Source: Mesonia sediminis (lineage in GTDB: Bacteria; Bacteroidota; Bacteroidia; Flavobacteriales; Flavobacteriaceae). Taken from it: 64,000 nucleotides of DNA. Shown piece after piece: positions 17,520 through 25,821 of this stretch; position 1 is the stretch's first letter; the number at the start of each line of letters is the position of its first letter. Both the position numbers and the translations under genes were made by a program. The stretch is from assembly GCF_042684705.1 (NCBI RefSeq), contig NZ_JBHULZ010000023.1, forward strand, positions 62,001-126,000, in the 5' to 3' direction. Under the pieces are notes generated by a model. That model did not search any database and was not told the origin of the DNA. It saw only the letters and a list, made by a program, of their open reading frames with translations.

Positions 17520-18315
17520 AGCGATTACTTCTAGTGCTAGCACCTAAAGGTCTTTTTTGATGGTAGCTTCTTTTCCGTACGGTATTGGGTTTATTATCTA
17601 TTTCTTCCCTGAAATTTTTACTTGGTGCCTTACGACGATTCAAATGCCTTCTATTAGTTTGGGCATCACGCCTAAGGTCTTTTTGTTTTTCTGCTCTGTA
17701 ATTGTACCGGTTGGTAGTTCTTCCTTTATTTCCCTTTATCCTCGGTTTTCTGTATTTAGGATGCTTAGCTCTACGATCACTAATTGGTAGTCTATAATCA
17801 GGATGATGAGCATACTTTGGCCTTCTAAAGTTTCGATGCCAAGGTCTATAAGTATAGCCTTTGTTATACCTATTTATAAATCCGTTAAGGTAATAACGAT
17901 TAAAATGCCTATTATAACGAATGTGCATATTGCCAATTCGTTTTAAATAACCGAAACGATTATATTTTAAATTTATCTGTCCAATTTGGGTTACTCGACC
18001 ATAGAAATCGTAGAAAATAGGTGTGTTTCTAATTTGAATTATACTTCCGTACCGGTTAACCCGAATATGCGGCGTGTAGTTATAGCCCCCGTTATAGGTT
18101 ATATTAATGTGCTGATTAAAATAGCTGTATTTTCTTCTATTAGGTAAGTAATTAAAATCAAATTGCCCATCTTGAAATACCGCAAATTCGATATTGTTTT
18201 CGATAAAAATAATTGGACCCTGATTGTGATAGAATTTAGGATGAATTTTGTCTGTAGCAAAAGCCAAGCCTATGGGTAATAAAAATGCAATTGTAAATTT
18301 AATAAGTGTTTTCAT
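17518..18315 (-). CDS. secreted Tyr/Arg/Asn-rich basic protein of unknown function
   Basis: 265 residues with an N-terminal signal segment (TLIKFTIAFLLPIGLAFA). The middle (about 50-150) is made of short strand-like units ending in RYG, RFGYLKRIG or NRH, each about 15-20 residues, in the style of a repeated beta structure (RYGSIIQIRN, FYGRVTQIG, RFGYLKRIG). The last 110 residues are strongly basic, with little order predicted. Similar short repeat proteins are known in Flavobacteria as hypothetical proteins. No enzyme motif is visible. A cell-surface or nucleic-acid or polyanion-binding role would fit the charge, but that is speculation. Confidence 0.7.
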   Translation of the reverse strand: MKTLIKFTIAFLLPIGLAFATDKIHPKFYHNQGPIIFIENNIEFAVFQDGQFDFNYLPNRRKYSYFNQHINITYNGGYNYTPHIRVNRYGSIIQIRNTPIFYDFYGRVTQIGQINLKYNRFGYLKRIGNMHIRYNRHFNRYYLNGFINRYNKGYTYRPWHRNFRRPKYAHHPDYRLPISDRRAKHPKYRKPRIKGNKGRTTNRYNYRAEKQKDLRRDAQTNRRHLNRRKAPSKNFREEIDNKPNTVRKRSYHQKRPLGASTRSNR

Positions 18316-18390
18316 GGCTTGTAATTTTATGATTCATTAACAGAAATCCAATTAACGTGCCAAAATTTTAACAATAGGGTGCATAAGATA

Positions 18391-18430
18391 AAAAAACAAG
18401 TGCAGATTTCACTTGAAATTGCACTTGTTT
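18391..18430 (-). terminator. uvrA terminator
   Basis: Stem aaacaagtgca / tgcacttgttt around a 15-base loop, followed on the minus strand by a T-run. It lies 55 bases past the uvrA stop. Confidence 0.8.
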
Positions 18431-18484
18431 CCTATAACCAACTAAATAAAATATTATGAAAATATAATTTATAATACACAATTT

Positions 18485-21277
18485 CTATGCCATTACTAGT
18501 TTGTCTTTTAAATACTTAGTGGTAAATCCTTTTTTGTTTTTAATTATTTCTTCAGGTGTACCTGCTGCCAATAAGTAGCCTCCTTTTTTTCCCCCTTCTG
18601 GGCCTAGATCAATAATATAATCTGCACATTTAATGAGATCTATATTATGCTCTATAACCACTATGCTGTGTCCCTTTTCAATCAATGCTTGAAAAGATTT
18701 GAGTAATTTTTTAATATCATGAAAATGTAATCCTGTGGTAGGTTCATCAAATATAAATAGCACTTTATCTTTACTCGTAGCTTTACCCAAAAATGAGGCT
18801 AGTTTTATTCGTTGTGCTTCTCCACCTGATAAAGTGGATGAACTTTGTCCTAGACGGACATACCCCAAGCCTACATCTTGTAAAGGTTTTAATTTTTTAG
18901 CGATTTTGTTCTGTTTTTTTGAAGTGAAAAAATCAATCGCATCATCAATGGTCATATTGAGTATATCGTCAATATTTTGTTGCTCGAATTTAATTTCTAA
19001 AATTTCTCTTTTAAACCGTTTTCCTTTACAAGTTTCACATTCTAATTGAACATCTGCCATGAATTGCATTTCAATGGTAACTTCGCCTTCTCCCTTACAG
19101 GTTTCGCATCGACCTCCGTCAACATTAAAACTGAAATGTTTGGTTTTAAGATTTCTTGCTTTAGCTAAAGGAAGATCTGCAAATAGACTTCTAATGGCGT
19201 CATAGGCTTTTACATAGGTTACAGGATTTGAACGAGAAGAACGACCAATAGGATTTTGGTCAATAAATTCTACATTTTTAATGTTTTCAAATTTCCCAGA
19301 AACCTCAGTTAATTGTCCAATTTTCGCTCCATATCCTCCGGTTTCTTTTAAAATAGCTGGGTATAGTAAATTTTTAACCAAGGTGCTTTTTCCGCTGCCT
19401 GATACTCCGGTAACGCAGGTGAAAACCCCTAATGGAAAGCGCACATCTATATTTTTTAGGTTATTATGCCTACATCCTTTTAAATCGATATAATTTTTAT
19501 AGCTACGCCGGTTTCCTGGAATTTCAATTTGTAGTCTTTGACTTAAATATTTACCTGTTAGCGAATCACTTTTGAGAATGCTTTTAAAATTACCGGTTGC
19601 CACCACTTGTCCGCCATGGGTTCCAGCCTCTGGACCAATATCGATAATTTCGTCGGCAGCCTTCATAATATCTTCATCGTGTTCGACAACAATTACGGTG
19701 TTACCCAGATCGCGTAGCTTTTGTAACACACCAATTAAACGCTCGGTGTCTTTGGCGTGTAAACCAATAGAGGGTTCATCTAATATATACATAGATCCTA
19801 CTAGGCTGCTTCCTAATGAGGTGGCTAAATTGATTCGCTGCGATTCACCCCCAGAAAGACTATTTGATTTTCGATTTAAGGTTAAATAACTCAACCCGAC
19901 ATCACATAAAAAATTTAATCGGTTTTGAATCTCTTTTAGAAGGCGCTTGGCAATTTTCTTATCGTTAATACTAAGGTTTAAATTTTCAAAAAATTCGCGT
20001 AATTCGTTTAAAGGAAGTTCAACCAATTCCGAAATAGGAGTGTGGCTAACCTTTACATAATTAGCCTCTGGTCTTAAACGCAATCCATTGCAGGTTTTGC
20101 ATTTTGTTTTTCCGCGATAGCGAGACAATAAAACCCTGTTTTGAATTTTATAAGCTTTCGCTTCTAAATGGGCAAAAAAATCATTTAGGCCCTCAAAGTA
20201 TTTATTACCCTCCCAAATCAACTTTTTATGCTTATCTGACAGTTCAAAATATGGTTTGTGAATAGGGAAATCAAACTTGCTTGCGTTATTTACCAGTTGG
20301 TCTCTATACCAGCTTAAACTATCTCCACGCCACGGGAAAATTGCATTGTCATAAATAGATAAGGAGGTGTTGGGTATAACTAAATCTTCATCTATACCTA
20401 TTACATCACCGTAACCTTCACAAGTAGGGCAGGCACCGAATGGATTATTGAAACTAAATAGGTGTATATTCGGCTCTAGAAAGGTTTTTCCATCTAACTC
20501 AAATCGATTGCTAAATTGTCTACGCTTGTTCGATTTGACATGCTCTACAAATAGTTCTCCTTTTCCTTCATAAAATGCTGTTTGAATCGAATCTGCTAGT
20601 CGATTGTAAAAATCTTCATTATCCTTTTTTACCACACGGTCTACAACCAATTCAACTCTGGTCTTTGAATTTAGATTCTCAACTTCATCTATTCGCAATA
20701 CGTCTTGATCTATTTTCACTCGGCTAAAACCTTGTTGCAGAAGAATTTTTAATTTCTCTTGAATGCTTCTACCTTCTTCGACAAAAACCGGACTTAAAAG
20801 CAGCAATTTTTCGCGTTCTTGTAAACTTTTTATGTATTTAACTACATCAGCCACCGAATCTTTTTTAACTTCATTTCCAGAGATAGGAGAGTAGGTTTTG
20901 CCTATTCTAGCATAAAGCAGTTTGAGGTAATCGTAAATTTCTGTAGATGTACCTACGGTAGAACGAGGGTTGGTAGCATTTACCTTTTGTTCTATTGCAA
21001 TGGCGGGTGCTATCCCCTTTATGTCATCTACTTTGGGTTTATCTAAGCGGCCTAAAAATTGCCTCGCGTAAGAAGATAAGCTCTCTACATATCTTCTTTG
21101 ACCTTCGGCATAAAGGGTGTCAAAAGCCAAACTTGATTTACCAGAGCCAGAAAGACCGGTGATAACCACCAGTTTGTTTCTAGGAATTACAACATCTATA
21201 TTTTTTAGATTATGTAGTTTGGCTCCTTTAATGATGATATTTTTCTTTGGGTCTATTTCTTGGTTTGATTTTCTCAT
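18485..21277 (-). CDS. uvrA: excinuclease ABC subunit A
   Basis: 930 residues, the usual UvrA length. UvrA recognises DNA damage in nucleotide excision repair and loads UvrB. Two ABC ATPase modules are visible: Walker A TGLSGSGKSSLAFDTLYA (about 38-55) and TGVSGSGKSTLVKNLLYP (about 625-645), with signatures NSLSGGESQR and STLSGGEAQR. Zinc sites CPTCEGYG, CKTCNGLR and CETCKGEG...CETCKGKR are intact. The ATG at 21277 is preceded by a TAnnTTTG box (21298-21305). It is transcribed alone. Confidence 0.97.
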   Translation of the reverse strand: MRKSNQEIDPKKNIIIKGAKLHNLKNIDVVIPRNKLVVITGLSGSGKSSLAFDTLYAEGQRRYVESLSSYARQFLGRLDKPKVDDIKGIAPAIAIEQKVNATNPRSTVGTSTEIYDYLKLLYARIGKTYSPISGNEVKKDSVADVVKYIKSLQEREKLLLLSPVFVEEGRSIQEKLKILLQQGFSRVKIDQDVLRIDEVENLNSKTRVELVVDRVVKKDNEDFYNRLADSIQTAFYEGKGELFVEHVKSNKRRQFSNRFELDGKTFLEPNIHLFSFNNPFGACPTCEGYGDVIGIDEDLVIPNTSLSIYDNAIFPWRGDSLSWYRDQLVNNASKFDFPIHKPYFELSDKHKKLIWEGNKYFEGLNDFFAHLEAKAYKIQNRVLLSRYRGKTKCKTCNGLRLRPEANYVKVSHTPISELVELPLNELREFFENLNLSINDKKIAKRLLKEIQNRLNFLCDVGLSYLTLNRKSNSLSGGESQRINLATSLGSSLVGSMYILDEPSIGLHAKDTERLIGVLQKLRDLGNTVIVVEHDEDIMKAADEIIDIGPEAGTHGGQVVATGNFKSILKSDSLTGKYLSQRLQIEIPGNRRSYKNYIDLKGCRHNNLKNIDVRFPLGVFTCVTGVSGSGKSTLVKNLLYPAILKETGGYGAKIGQLTEVSGKFENIKNVEFIDQNPIGRSSRSNPVTYVKAYDAIRSLFADLPLAKARNLKTKHFSFNVDGGRCETCKGEGEVTIEMQFMADVQLECETCKGKRFKREILEIKFEQQNIDDILNMTIDDAIDFFTSKKQNKIAKKLKPLQDVGLGYVRLGQSSSTLSGGEAQRIKLASFLGKATSKDKVLFIFDEPTTGLHFHDIKKLLKSFQALIEKGHSIVVIEHNIDLIKCADYIIDLGPEGGKKGGYLLAAGTPEEIIKNKKGFTTKYLKDKLVMA

Positions 21278-21297
21278 GCAGTATTTGAATAAAGGGT

Positions 21298-21305
21298 CAA
21301 AGTTA
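21298..21305 (-). promoter_or_regulatory. -7 box TAACTTTG for uvrA
   Basis: An exact TAnnTTTG match on the minus strand, 21 bases before the start. A TTG lies at 21332-21330, 24 bases beyond, slightly longer than the usual spacer. No SOS-type operator is recognised here. Confidence 0.5.
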
Positions 21306-21512
21306 ATTAAACCTAAACGAGAAAAAAAGCAAGCACTCCATTCAAAAAGTGTTAAAAAGATTAACTTTTATGGGTGGGATTAAAATTCTTTTATATATTT
21401 ACACAAGTAAAAACCAATAATATCTGCCTATAGCATACTGTTACTTACAACTAAAATAACTTAATAATCAAAATAAGCTTTCTTCTGATGGCTTATAACT
21501 AAAGTAACACGT

Positions 21513-22100
21513 ATGAAAAGGAATAATACTACCAGTGATGCTGTTTTGGTAAAGGAGTATATTAATGGCGATGAGACGGCTTTGTCTCATTTAATTGAAA
21601 GGCATCAAGTTAGAATTTACAATTTTATTTTCTCTAAAGTTTTTGATCGTGATTTAACCGAGGATATTTTTCAAGATACCTTTATTAAGGTAATTCGCAC
21701 CCTAAAACGAGGTAAATACAATGAAGAAGGGAAGTTCTTACCCTGGGTTATGCGTATTGCTCACAACTTAGTTATAGATCATTTTAGGAAAAACAAACGA
21801 ATGCCTAAGTTTGAAGGAACGGGAGATTTTGATATTTTTGACGTTTTAAAAGATTCAAGTTTAGATGTTGAGAATGCACTAATCAAAGATCAAATAGAAA
21901 GAGATGTTACTGATTTGATAGCTGAATTACCTGAGGATCAAAAAGAGGTTTTACTTATGCGAATTTACAAGGATATGAGTTTTAAAGAAATTGCTTTAAA
22001 AACTGATGTTAGCATAAATACAGCACTAGGAAGAATGCGTTATGCTTTAATTAATCTGAGGAAGGTTATAGAAGCCCATAATATTATTTTGACCAACTAA
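21513..22100 (+). CDS. ECF-type RNA polymerase sigma factor
   Basis: 195 residues. Region 2 is at about 25-95 (RHQVRIYNFIFSKVFDRDLT, DIFQDTFIKVIRTLK), region 4 at about 135-185 with the helix-turn-helix MSFKEIALKTDVSINTALGRM. This is the sigma-70 family, extracytoplasmic-function size. No FecR-type anti-sigma gene follows; instead a 51-residue ORF starts 55 bases downstream. The long (about 235 base) region upstream to uvrA probably holds its promoter. Target genes are unknown. Confidence 0.93.
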   Translation: MKRNNTTSDAVLVKEYINGDETALSHLIERHQVRIYNFIFSKVFDRDLTEDIFQDTFIKVIRTLKRGKYNEEGKFLPWVMRIAHNLVIDHFRKNKRMPKFEGTGDFDIFDVLKDSSLDVENALIKDQIERDVTDLIAELPEDQKEVLLMRIYKDMSFKEIALKTDVSINTALGRMRYALINLRKVIEAHNIILTN

Positions 22101-22154
22101 TACAATAAAGAGATAATATTGCCGTTTTTATCTAGAACAAAACCAATAAGATAA

Positions 22155-22310
22155 ATGGCGCAGCTTTACCTCAATAATCCAAAAAAAAATAACGAAAATA
22201 CTGGCTCACGTAAGCCAAAAAAAGAAACAATAGCTTTTTTATTGAATTATTCTAAGGCCTTACGGGTTTTAGATAAAGAAGATAAAAAGTATGAGTTTAT
22301 ATTAAATTAA
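22155..22310 (+). CDS. 51-residue conserved-type small protein after the sigma factor
   Basis: A short ORF that starts MAQLYLNNPKKNNENTGSR, continues with KPKKETIAFLLNYSKAL, and ends KKYEFILN. Composition is typical coding (charged, with a helix ETIAFLLNYSKALRVLD at about 25-40). It lies 55 bases after the sigma gene on the same strand and ends at the shared terminator, so it is probably cotranscribed. From memory, small proteins with this FLLNYSKAL segment follow sigma genes in other Flavobacteria. A role as a sigma-associated regulator is inference only. Confidence 0.6.
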   Translation: MAQLYLNNPKKNNENTGSRKPKKETIAFLLNYSKALRVLDKEDKKYEFILN

Positions 22311-22342
22311 GAGCAGTAAATTTATTTTTTACTGCTCTTTTT
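22309..22342. terminator. bidirectional terminator
   Basis: Stem aagagcagtaaa (22309-22320) with tttactgctctt (22328-22339), loop tttattt. It serves the small ORF on the plus strand and nth on the minus strand, whose stop codon (22322-22324) is in the loop. Confidence 0.85.
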
Positions 22343-22984
22343 ATAATAAGCCTGGATAACACTTTTTCTTCCTATCGTTTTAGTAATAATATCTTTTTCA
22401 AGATTCCACCCGCGTGCGGGAGAATATTCCCGACCATACCAGATAATTTGCAAATGTAGATCATTCCATAAAGATTTAGGAAATAAGCGTTTTGCATCAC
22501 GTTCGGTTTGTACAACATTTTTTCCCGTGCTCAGATTCCACCTGTACATGAGCCGGTGAATGTGTGTATCTACAGGAAATGCAGGAATTCCAAATGCCTG
22601 AGCCACTACTACACTAGCCGTTTTATGGCCCACTGCAGGCAATTTTTCTAAAGCTTCAATGCTTTTTGGTACCTTTCCGTGATATTCATCAATTAAAATT
22701 TTTGATAATCCATATATGCCTTTTGCCTTCATAGGAGAAAGTCCTACAGGTTTAATAATTTCTCTAATTTGTTCCACCGATAAGCGTACCATATCATAAG
22801 GGTTATCTGCATAGGCAAATAGTTGGGGGGTTATTTCATTAACTTTCTTATCGGTGCTTTGCGCAGAAAGAAGTACCGCTATCAATAAGGTGTAAGGATC
22901 TTTATGATCTAAAGGAACCGGAATGTTTGGATAGAGTTGCTTTAACGTATTTATAACAAATTCAACCTTCTCTTGCTTATTCAT
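22322..22984 (-). CDS. nth: endonuclease III-type DNA glycosylase without the Fe-S cluster
   Basis: 220 residues of the HhH-GPD family. The HhH motif LPAVGHKTASVV carries the catalytic Lys (about 122), and VDTHIHR holds the catalytic Asp (about 140). This enzyme removes oxidised pyrimidines and cuts the abasic site in base excision repair. The protein contains no cysteine at all: the C-terminal C-x6-C-x2-C-x5-C cluster of classical Nth is replaced by YGREYSPARGWNLEKDIITK. Length is full, so this is not truncation. A TAnnTTTG box lies at 23001-23008. Confidence 0.9.
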   Translation of the reverse strand: MNKQEKVEFVINTLKQLYPNIPVPLDHKDPYTLLIAVLLSAQSTDKKVNEITPQLFAYADNPYDMVRLSVEQIREIIKPVGLSPMKAKGIYGLSKILIDEYHGKVPKSIEALEKLPAVGHKTASVVVAQAFGIPAFPVDTHIHRLMYRWNLSTGKNVVQTERDAKRLFPKSLWNDLHLQIIWYGREYSPARGWNLEKDIITKTIGRKSVIQAYYKKSSKK

Positions 22985-23000
22985 TTTATCTATTTTTAAG

Positions 23001-23008
23001 CAAAAATA
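23001..23008 (-). promoter_or_regulatory. -7 box TATTTTTG for nth
   Basis: An exact TAnnTTTG match on the minus strand, 17 bases before the start, within the 30-base gap shared with the divergent bcp. Confidence 0.5.
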
Positions 23009-23014
23009 ACAAAT

Positions 23015-23464
23015 ATGAACACATTAAAAGTAGGAGATAAGGCTCCAGATTTTAAAGTTAAAGATCAAAGTGGTAATCTCCACGAATTAAAAGATTATAG
23101 CGGTAAAAAACTAGTGGTATTCTTTTATCCAAAAGCAAGTACACCAGGTTGTACCAATGAGGTTTGTAATTTACGTGATAACTTTGAAGATTTTACAAAT
23201 AAAAATTACGCTTTATTGGGCGTGAGTGCCGATTCGGCCAAACGTCAAGAGAATTTCAAACAGAAACATGAGTTGCCATTTCCTCTTATTGCAGATGAAG
23301 ACAAAAGTTTAATTAATGCTTTTGGTGTATGGGGACCCAAAAAATTTATGGGGAAAGAATATGACGGTATTCACCGAAAAACTTTTATAATCGATGAGAA
23401 CGGAGTTATAGAGAACATCATAGAGAAGGTGAAAACCAAAGATCACGCAGCACAGATTCTGTAA
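23015..23464 (+). CDS. bcp: thioredoxin-dependent thiol peroxidase (Bcp-type peroxiredoxin)
   Basis: 149 residues. The N-terminal VGDKAPDFKVKDQSGN and the active site FYPKASTPGCTNEVCNLRD give the peroxidatic Cys at about residue 46 and a resolving Cys five residues later, the Bcp/PrxQ arrangement. It reduces hydrogen peroxide and organic peroxides with thioredoxin in the cytoplasm. It is divergent from nth (30 bases between starts) and its stop abuts the stop of aroB. Confidence 0.95.
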   Translation: MNTLKVGDKAPDFKVKDQSGNLHELKDYSGKKLVVFFYPKASTPGCTNEVCNLRDNFEDFTNKNYALLGVSADSAKRQENFKQKHELPFPLIADEDKSLINAFGVWGPKKFMGKEYDGIHRKTFIIDENGVIENIIEKVKTKDHAAQIL

Positions 23465-24532
23465 TTAAACTTGCCGATAAAAGGTGAAAGCTTCTTTTAA
23501 TAAGTTTTTAGGAATTTTACAATCTATTTGAGGTTGTGCAATTTGGCTTAATAAAACAAAAAGTACCTTTCCGTGGCTGTTTTTTTTATCGTGTTTTAAA
23601 AGGTCTAGGATTTCTGGCACGTCTTCCTCTTTAATTGAAAGAGTGCCAAAGTATTTCTTAATCACTTTACTCAACTCTTCTAAATCTTCTTTTGGGAATT
23701 GTGTAAGCTTATGCGATAAAAAAGCAGCCATTATCATACCTGCGGCAACGGCTTCACCATGTAAAACATTTTCATTAGATTGATTTAAATAATGAGCTTC
23801 AATCGCGTGCCCGAGAGTATGCCCAAAATTTAATGTTTTTCGAATTCCATCTTCAAATAAATCATCGCTTATAATCTCATTCTTTATTTCAATGCTTCTG
23901 TAAATTAGCTCATTTAAATGAGTTAAATTTAATTGAGACAAATCGGTCATTTTTTTCCAATAATTTTTATCAGCAATGAGTCCGTGTTTTAGCATTTCGG
24001 CAAGACCGCTACGCATCTGGTTGGCGGGCAGGGTGGCTAGAAATTTAGGATCGATCAACACCATTTTAGCATCATTTATCACCCCGATTTGATTTTTTAA
24101 ATTTCCCAAATCAATTCCGGTTTTACCGCCTATAGAAGCATCAACCATTGCTAATAAGCTAGTTGGTATATTAATATATGCTATACCGCGCTGATAGGTA
24201 GAAGCAACAAATCCGCCCAGATCTGTTACCACACCGCCACCTAAATTTATTAATAAAGACTTTCGATCTGCCCCTAAATCGGCTAAAGCTTCCCAAACTC
24301 CTTTACAGGTTTGCAAATTTTTATTTTGTTCACCACTGTCAATTTCAATCACTTCAATGGTGATATTGGTTTGTAGTAGAGGCAAAAATTGGGGTAAACA
24401 ATTTATCTGGGTTTGTGTATCTACCAATATAAAAACCTTAGAAAAGCAATTTGTCGCTAGACAATCGTTTAGTTTTTGATAGGCTTCTTCAACAAAATAA
24501 ACTGTGTTATTTACCGAGGGAATGGCTTTCAT
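23465..24532 (-). CDS. aroB: 3-dehydroquinate synthase
   Basis: 355 residues. It converts DAHP to 3-dehydroquinate in the shikimate pathway, using NAD and a metal. Visible are GGGVVTDLGGFVASTYQRG (NAD site), the metal-binding Glu and His residues in GLAEMLKHGL and FGHTLGHAIEAH, and HGEAVAAGM. The last base before its stop codon adjoins the bcp stop, so the two genes are convergent without any gap. Its start at 24532 is 92 bases from the divergent proline dehydrogenase. Confidence 0.96.
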   Translation of the reverse strand: MKAIPSVNNTVYFVEEAYQKLNDCLATNCFSKVFILVDTQTQINCLPQFLPLLQTNITIEVIEIDSGEQNKNLQTCKGVWEALADLGADRKSLLINLGGGVVTDLGGFVASTYQRGIAYINIPTSLLAMVDASIGGKTGIDLGNLKNQIGVINDAKMVLIDPKFLATLPANQMRSGLAEMLKHGLIADKNYWKKMTDLSQLNLTHLNELIYRSIEIKNEIISDDLFEDGIRKTLNFGHTLGHAIEAHYLNQSNENVLHGEAVAAGMIMAAFLSHKLTQFPKEDLEELSKVIKKYFGTLSIKEEDVPEILDLLKHDKKNSHGKVLFVLLSQIAQPQIDCKIPKNLLKEAFTFYRQV

Positions 24533-24597
24533 TATAAATGCATGTTAATTATGGTTCGAAATTAATGAGAAAAATATATTATTCCTAAATCGAAAAC

Positions 24598-24605
24598 TAT
24601 ATTTG
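24598..24605 (+). promoter_or_regulatory. -7 box TATATTTG for proline dehydrogenase
   Basis: An exact TAnnTTTG match 19 bases before the ATG at 24625. No -33 TTG at the usual spacing. Confidence 0.55.
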
Positions 24606-24624
24606 CAAAAATTAAATATCTGTA

Positions 24625-25815
24625 ATGGTTACAAAAATCTTCAATAATACCAAGAGGGCTTTTGCATTAAAAAGTGACAAAGACTTAAAGAAAGCGCTCT
24701 TTATTTTTAAATTAATGAATCAACCCGCCTTAGTTAGTGTAGGCACAAAATTAACTAAACTAGGACTTGCTTTGCATTTACCCATTGAGGGATTGATTAA
24801 GAAAACTATTTTTGAGCAATTTTGTGGAGGAATAACCAAGGAAGACTGCTTGCCTACCATACGTAAAATGCATGAAAAGAATGTTTTTAGTATTTTAGAT
24901 TATTCGAGCGAAGGTAAAGATGAAGAAGCTGAATTTGATAAGGATTTAGAAATTAAAAAAGACCTTATAGCCTTTACTAAAGAAAATGATGAACTTCCTT
25001 TTGCCGTTTTTAAACCTACTGGCATTGGGAGGTTTGCAATTTGGGAAAAAGTTTCGGCCAATGAGCAGCTCTCACAAGAAGAACAAAAAGAGTGGGAGCG
25101 TATAAAGAATAGAGTAGATAAAATTTGTGCTTTAGCACACGAATTAGATGTTGTGATATTGGCTGATGCCGAAGAGTCTTGGATGCAAGATGCAGCGGAT
25201 GATTTGATGGAGGAAATGATGGCTAAATATAACAAAGAAAAAGCCATCGTATTTAATACCCTACAATGTTATCGTTGGGACAGGTTACAGTACATTAAAG
25301 ATCTTCACGTGCGAGCTCAAAATAAAGGTTTTAAGGTTGGCGCTAAATTAGTGCGTGGTGCTTATATGGAAAAAGAAAATCTAAGAGCATCAAAAATGAA
25401 TTACCCCACGCCAATATGCGAAGATAAAGAAGCTACCGACGTTAATTTTAATGCCGCACTTTATTATGGTATTCAAAATCTAGATGAAATTAGCTTATAT
25501 ATAGGTACACATAACGAAGTAAGTACCTACTCTGCCATGCGTTTAATGGAAGAACGCGGAATAGAAAAAAACGATCCGCGAATTTGGTTTGCTCAATTGT
25601 ACGGTATGAGCGACCATATTTCCTATAATTTGGCATTAAACGGATACAATACGGTCAAACTAGTGCCTTATGGACCTATTCGAGAAGTTATACCTTATTT
25701 AATTAGAAGAGCAGAGGAGAACACCTCTGTAGCCGGTCAAACGGGAAGGGAGTATGCTTTACTTATGGAAGAAAAACATCGTCGAGAAGGTAATTTTGTT
25801 AAACGTGTAAAATAG
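24625..25815 (+). CDS. proline dehydrogenase
   Basis: 396 residues of the FAD-dependent ProDH barrel that oxidises proline to pyrroline-5-carboxylate. Characteristic parts are FAVFKPTGIGRF, VILADAEESWMQDAADDL, AKLVRGAYMEKE, YIGTHNEVST, FAQLYGMSDHIS and VPYGPIREVIPYLIRRAEEN near the end. It is the stand-alone enzyme, not fused to P5C dehydrogenase. The YihY gene begins 6 bases later and is probably cotranscribed. Confidence 0.94.
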   Translation: MVTKIFNNTKRAFALKSDKDLKKALFIFKLMNQPALVSVGTKLTKLGLALHLPIEGLIKKTIFEQFCGGITKEDCLPTIRKMHEKNVFSILDYSSEGKDEEAEFDKDLEIKKDLIAFTKENDELPFAVFKPTGIGRFAIWEKVSANEQLSQEEQKEWERIKNRVDKICALAHELDVVILADAEESWMQDAADDLMEEMMAKYNKEKAIVFNTLQCYRWDRLQYIKDLHVRAQNKGFKVGAKLVRGAYMEKENLRASKMNYPTPICEDKEATDVNFNAALYYGIQNLDEISLYIGTHNEVSTYSAMRLMEERGIEKNDPRIWFAQLYGMSDHISYNLALNGYNTVKLVPYGPIREVIPYLIRRAEENTSVAGQTGREYALLMEEKHRREGNFVKRVK

Positions 25816-25821
25816 CGTATT

